A stretch of DNA of 64,000 nucleotides from Polystyrenella longa (GTDB lineage Bacteria; Planctomycetota; Planctomycetia; Planctomycetales; Planctomycetaceae). The DNA is taken from the NCBI RefSeq assembly GCF_007750395.1, contig NZ_CP036281.1, positions 4,301,001 to 4,365,000 of the forward strand, written 5' to 3'. The position numbers were made by a program, and so were the translations under genes. The notes beneath the pieces were generated by a model. The model made no database searches, was not told the origin of the DNA, and worked only from the letters and a program-made list of their open reading frames with translations. Of this stretch, positions 60,763 to 64,000 are shown one piece after another. The first letter of the stretch is position 1; each line of letters starts with the position of its first letter.

Positions 60763-62040
60763 TTAGGCGGCAGCGGAATCATCGAGAGGGAAGAGTTTAT
60801 CTTCACCACGAACGATCTCGGGAGTAATCACATAAGTGCGTCCCGAATCCTGGTCCGGCAGTTCGTACATCAGATCGAACATGGCCTGCTCGACAACAGC
60901 TCGCAGTCCGCGTGCTCCCGTGTCTTTTTGACGAGCGACTTTGGCAATTTCTCGCAGAGCATCGCTCGTGAATTCGAGTTCGGAACCTTCCATCTCGAAG
61001 AATTTCTGGTACTGACGAACCAGTGAGTTCTTCGGTTCGGTAAGAACCCGCATCAGATCGTCTTCGCTCAGTTTGGTCAGAGTACTGATCAGTGGCAAAC
61101 GACCGATGAGTTCTGGAATCAGGCCGTATTCCATGACGTCTTCAACCGTCACCTGAGACATCAGCTCTTCTTTCATCTTATCCTGTTTATCTTGAGAGCT
61201 GTTCCCAAAGCCGATTGATTTTTTACCCAATCGGTGAGCGACGATGTCTTCAATGCCGACGAACGTTCCGCCACAGATAAACAGGACGTTGGTAGTGTCG
61301 ACCTGAATATACTGCTGCTCGGGGTGTTTTCGTCCGCCCTGAGGAGGAACGTTGGCCACGGTACCTTCGAGCATTTTGAGCAGCGACTGCTGAACACCCT
61401 CACCGGAGACATCTCGTGTGATAGAGACGTTCTGGCTCGTTTTGCCGATCTTGTCGATCTCGTCGATGAACAAGATTCCGCGTTGTGCCGTTTCTACATC
61501 GAAGTCGGCATTGTGCAGCAGTTTGAGAAGCAGGTTCTCGACGTCTTCGCCCACATAGCCGGCTTCTGTCAACGTGGTGGCATCACCAATCGCAAACGGA
61601 ACCTGCAAGTAGCGGGCCAGCGTGCGAGCCATCAGCGTTTTACCAGAACCGGTTGGTCCAATGAACAGGACGTTCGATTTTTCAATCTCGACGTCTGAAT
61701 CATCTCCCGACAGCATCAACCGTTTGTAATGGTTGTGTACTGCCACCGCGAGCGTTTTCTTCGTCTGGTTCTGCCCGATCACAAACTGATCGAGATGAGC
61801 GACGATTTCCCGCGGAGTGGGGACCTTCGTAAATAGTTCCGATGAACTGCCTCTGCGTTTTCGTTCTTGATCAAGAATCGAATGACAGAGGTCAATACAT
61901 TCACCACATATATATACATCATCCGGGCCTTCAACGAGGGGTCCGACATCGCGATAGCTCTTACGACAGAAAGAGCAGTTCGCGTTTTTCTTACCAGAAG
62001 AACCTCGTTTACCGGTCGTGATATCTTTTCCAGGAGGCAT
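60763..62040 (-). CDS. clpX: ATP-dependent protease ATP-binding subunit ClpX
   Basis: 425 residues, full length. N-terminal C4 zinc domain (CSFC ... CGEC, about 22-50), Walker A GPTGSGKT near 128, pore loop GYVGEDVE near 165, Walker B ILFIDEID near 190, [11 protein letters not shown] near 225, sensor and C-terminal small domain with [11 protein letters not shown]. Unfolds tagged proteins and feeds them to ClpP. No clpP in the window. Confidence 0.98.
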   Translation of the reverse strand: MPPGKDITTGKRGSSGKKNANCSFCRKSYRDVGPLVEGPDDVYICGECIDLCHSILDQERKRRGSSSELFTKVPTPREIVAHLDQFVIGQNQTKKTLAVAVHNHYKRLMLSGDDSDVEIEKSNVLFIGPTGSGKTLMARTLARYLQVPFAIGDATTLTEAGYVGEDVENLLLKLLHNADFDVETAQRGILFIDEIDKIGKTSQNVSITRDVSGEGVQQSLLKMLEGTVANVPPQGGRKHPEQQYIQVDTTNVLFICGGTFVGIEDIVAHRLGKKSIGFGNSSQDKQDKMKEELMSQVTVEDVMEYGLIPELIGRLPLISTLTKLSEDDLMRVLTEPKNSLVRQYQKFFEMEGSELEFTSDALREIAKVARQKDTGARGLRAVVEQAMFDLMYELPDQDSGRTYVITPEIVRGEDKLFPLDDSAAA

Positions 62041-62203
62041 GAGTTACCCTTCAACGTTGCCTATCGTCACAGGAATATATTGTCCGTACAACTCCCTGAT
62101 TGCCTCCTTGCAAATCCACGAACAGACGAAACTTCTTGTAAATCTTCAGGATACCTGAGGTCTTCATTTGATACGGTTGAATACGACCGTGCGAATGAAT
62201 AAC

Positions 62204-62551
62204 TCAGTCGCGAGCCTCCTGCTCATCTGAAGAAGTTTCGTCTGGGCAATCTTCTTTGATTGATTGTTTGCTGTTGTCAACCGGCTGCTGCAGGGACTCG
62301 TCGTCCTGCGAAATCAACCGGCTTTTGATGGATCGGTATTCTTCCTCTGTCAGCTCACCCCCACGGTGCAAATCCTGCATTTGTTTGAGTAATTGCCAGG
62401 GGTCTGCCTCATGATCCGTATCATCGCGCAATCGTGCCCTGATCTGAATAACCACCCAGATCAGGATGCCCACCGCAAGAATCAGACCCGCGTACAAGTA
62501 CCAGGATTCACTTATCATGTCTGGTAACGGGTTCTTGACACCAAATATCAT
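62204..62551 (-). CDS. SHOCT domain membrane protein
   Basis: 115 residues. One membrane helix (YLYAGLILAVGILIWVVIQI, about 17-37), then a SHOCT motif (LLKQMQDLHRGGELTEEEYRSIKSRLI, about 53-80) and an acidic tail. SHOCT domains are short oligomerisation modules. Ends 164 bases before the clpX start on the same strand. Confidence 0.8.
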   Translation of the reverse strand: MIFGVKNPLPDMISESWYLYAGLILAVGILIWVVIQIRARLRDDTDHEADPWQLLKQMQDLHRGGELTEEEYRSIKSRLISQDDESLQQPVDNSKQSIKEDCPDETSSDEQEARD

Positions 62552-63058
62552 TTCTAAATTCTTTCCGCCCGCCAGTCTTGGGATGCGAAGTTTTAAACCA
62601 GAAAATCATTATTAGTGCTTTGTCCTCCAACAGCAACCTTTTCTATTGCAGGAATCTCTTGCGGCTAGATGATCCGAAACAAAGTCAGTGTAACTGATTC
62701 GAAAGTCTTACCTTTACGGATTCTGGAGTATCGCACTTCGCGTGCCAGTCCGCTCGGTTTCGTCGTTTTAACCATTCTGGACGCGTTTCCAAGAGGAATT
62801 ACCTGTTTTTAGGCAATTGCTGTGTAAGTATTACACACATCTGCACGAGTTCAGTTGAACATCTGACATTACTTCGGAGGCAAAGTATTTCGGCAATGGC
62901 ATTAATTTCGCTACCAGACAGGTCTTCGCTCGTATGGCATGGATTGAACAAGCGATTGTTCCCCTCTAGAATAGTAGTCCGAAATAAAATTTCAGGTTTC
63001 ATGCTTTCTGAGCAATTATTGCTGCCCATCATCTCGTAACCGGACAGGTTTTCCCAGT
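62552..63058. other. Intergenic region
   Basis: About 500 bases between divergent genes; a 77-codon minus-strand frame (62799-63032) lacks a ribosome site and family resemblance. Nothing else recognised. Confidence 0.4.
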
Positions 63059-63541
63059 ATGGATTTTGATCATCGTCTGAAGCGCGCCATTGGTCGCGGT
63101 TTACACGCTAAGAACTCCCGAGAACAGGAAGCCCAGGAGAAACAGCTCAATGAAGAAGAGTTGCGCATCCTGCATTCGCAAGCACGGATTGAGCTGACTG
63201 AGCACATAGACGTATGTCTGAAGAAGCTCGTCGACCATTTCCCGGGCTTTCAATATAGCTCCGTCATCGACTCCGATGGTTGGGGTGCGAAGATTCGACG
63301 GGACGATCTGGAACTGGACAGCGGCAAAAGAAAACAGCAATACAGCCAGCTACAATTGTTGATCTCCTCGTTCAATAAAGCCCAGGTGATTGAGCTGAAC
63401 ATAAAAGGGACAGCCCGTAACAAAGAAGTCATCCACCGGCGACATTTCCAGCAACTTCAAGATCTCGACACCGAATCCTTCTCCGAACTGATCGATCTCT
63501 GGGTCCTTGAATATGCTGAAAAGTATTCGGCCGGCACTTAA
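63059..63541 (+). CDS. Protein of unknown function
   Basis: 160 residues, soluble, helical at both ends with a beta core (GWGAKIRRDDLELDSGKRKQQYSQLQLLISSF). Charged N-terminal coiled coil. No family recognised. 96 bases separate it from the aldolase gene on the same strand. Confidence 0.7.
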   Translation: MDFDHRLKRAIGRGLHAKNSREQEAQEKQLNEEELRILHSQARIELTEHIDVCLKKLVDHFPGFQYSSVIDSDGWGAKIRRDDLELDSGKRKQQYSQLQLLISSFNKAQVIELNIKGTARNKEVIHRRHFQQLQDLDTESFSELIDLWVLEYAEKYSAGT

Positions 63542-63637
63542 TCGCTCGGCGACTTCCGATTGCTTCTCTTAACTTCTTCATTCTCTAATACAGCTCTATC
63601 CTTCTTCACACACTCTCCGATTTAGAAATCCTCCTCC

Positions 63638-64000
63638 ATGAATTCGCACGCCGATCTGCAGCACGTCCTCGATTCCGGTCTCGTCGCCATTCTGCGGGCG
63701 CCCTCGGGAGACCAACTGGCTAAGGTCGCCGAAGCATTGTATGAAGGTGGTATCGATATTCTGGAAGTCACGTTCACCGTTCCGAACGCCTTGGAAATCA
63801 TCGAAGAAGTCTCCCGTCGCATGGGCGATAAAATCTTGCTGGGAGCCGGTTCTGTCCTCGATCCCGAAACAGCCCGCGCAGCGATTCTGGCGGGCGCCGA
63901 CTTTATCGTGTCACCCGTGGTGAATCTGGATGTCATCAGGTTGTGCAAACGTTACAGCAAATTGATCATGCCCGGTGCCTTTACACCGACTGAAATCCTC
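63638..64000 (+). CDS. eda: KDPG/KHG aldolase, 3' end outside window
   Basis: 121 residues visible from MNSHADLQHVLDSG. VAILRAP, LEVTFTVPNALEII and LLGAGSVLDPETARAAILAGADFIVSPVV are the Eda-family pattern (Arg of ILR and Glu of LEVT contact pyruvate). The Schiff-base lysine would lie beyond the window end. Splits 2-keto-3-deoxy-6-phosphogluconate to pyruvate and glyceraldehyde-3-phosphate in the Entner-Doudoroff or uronate pathways. The frame is open to base 64000. Confidence 0.9.
   Translation, partial: MNSHADLQHVLDSGLVAILRAPSGDQLAKVAEALYEGGIDILEVTFTVPNALEIIEEVSRRMGDKILLGAGSVLDPETARAAILAGADFIVSPVVNLDVIRLCKRYSKLIMPGAFTPTEIL

Noticed and set aside
62799-63032. 77-codon minus-strand frame between SHOCT and unknown genes
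   Set aside because: No ribosome site, no recognisable domain and a shift in composition; treated as noncoding.

Overview
The window is a chromosomal segment of a planctomycete, probably of the Planctomycetaceae group. Evidence: a Tat-exported DUF1501 protein, very large beta-rich membrane proteins with no named family, a FecR-like protein with the planctomycete N-terminus MRLTLRTLLAYLDD, a Cys-rich secreted protein, and moderately GC-rich host DNA using CGN arginine codons. Embedded in it is a clearly AT-richer siphovirus-type prophage of about 37.2 kb that uses mostly AGA for arginine.

Layout. 1-7631: 3' part of a giant membrane protein. 7721-8380: 5' half of comM (YifB). About 8373-45580: the prophage. 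45565-46464: 3' half of comM. 46471-64000: host genes: deoxyhypusine synthase-like enzyme and AdoMet decarboxylase (polyamines), DUF1501 protein, methyltransferase, FecR-like membrane protein, UbiA-type prenyltransferase, secreted Ig-like protein, PhyH dioxygenase with a GntR regulator, Cys-rich secreted protein, FHA protein, ClpX, SHOCT protein, an unknown gene, and the start of a KDPG aldolase.

Prophage. The left arm (8.5-10.9 kb) holds small unknown genes. A rightward structural block (11.0-32.2 kb) holds a repeat-rich fibre/adhesin, terminase, portal fused to a MuF domain, HK97 protease and capsid, connectors, tail tube, tail chaperones made by a -1 frameshift, tape measure and tail-tip genes. 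A leftward sulfotransferase-TPR-glycosyltransferase fusion follows. Next is a three-gene operon with a ribbon-helix-helix protein and a Cas7/RAMP-like protein, ending in a noncoding array of hexamer-periodic repeats and a terminator. Then come an N6-adenine methyltransferase, DNA-binding proteins, a tyrosine recombinase, a putative primase/replication gene and a large serine integrase next to attR. Precise excision between the CT dinucleotides at 8372-8373 and 45580-45581 would restore a 511-codon comM frame.

Most interesting signals: (1) the RAMP-like operon with its repeat-RNA array; (2) a TATAAATA-like motif sitting directly on the start codons of many prophage genes, which implies leaderless transcripts; (3) alternative RNA folds in the capsid gene leader; (4) the three-domain sugar/sulfate transferase fusion; (5) reversible-looking disruption of comM. 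No lysis genes and no classical repressor could be recognised.
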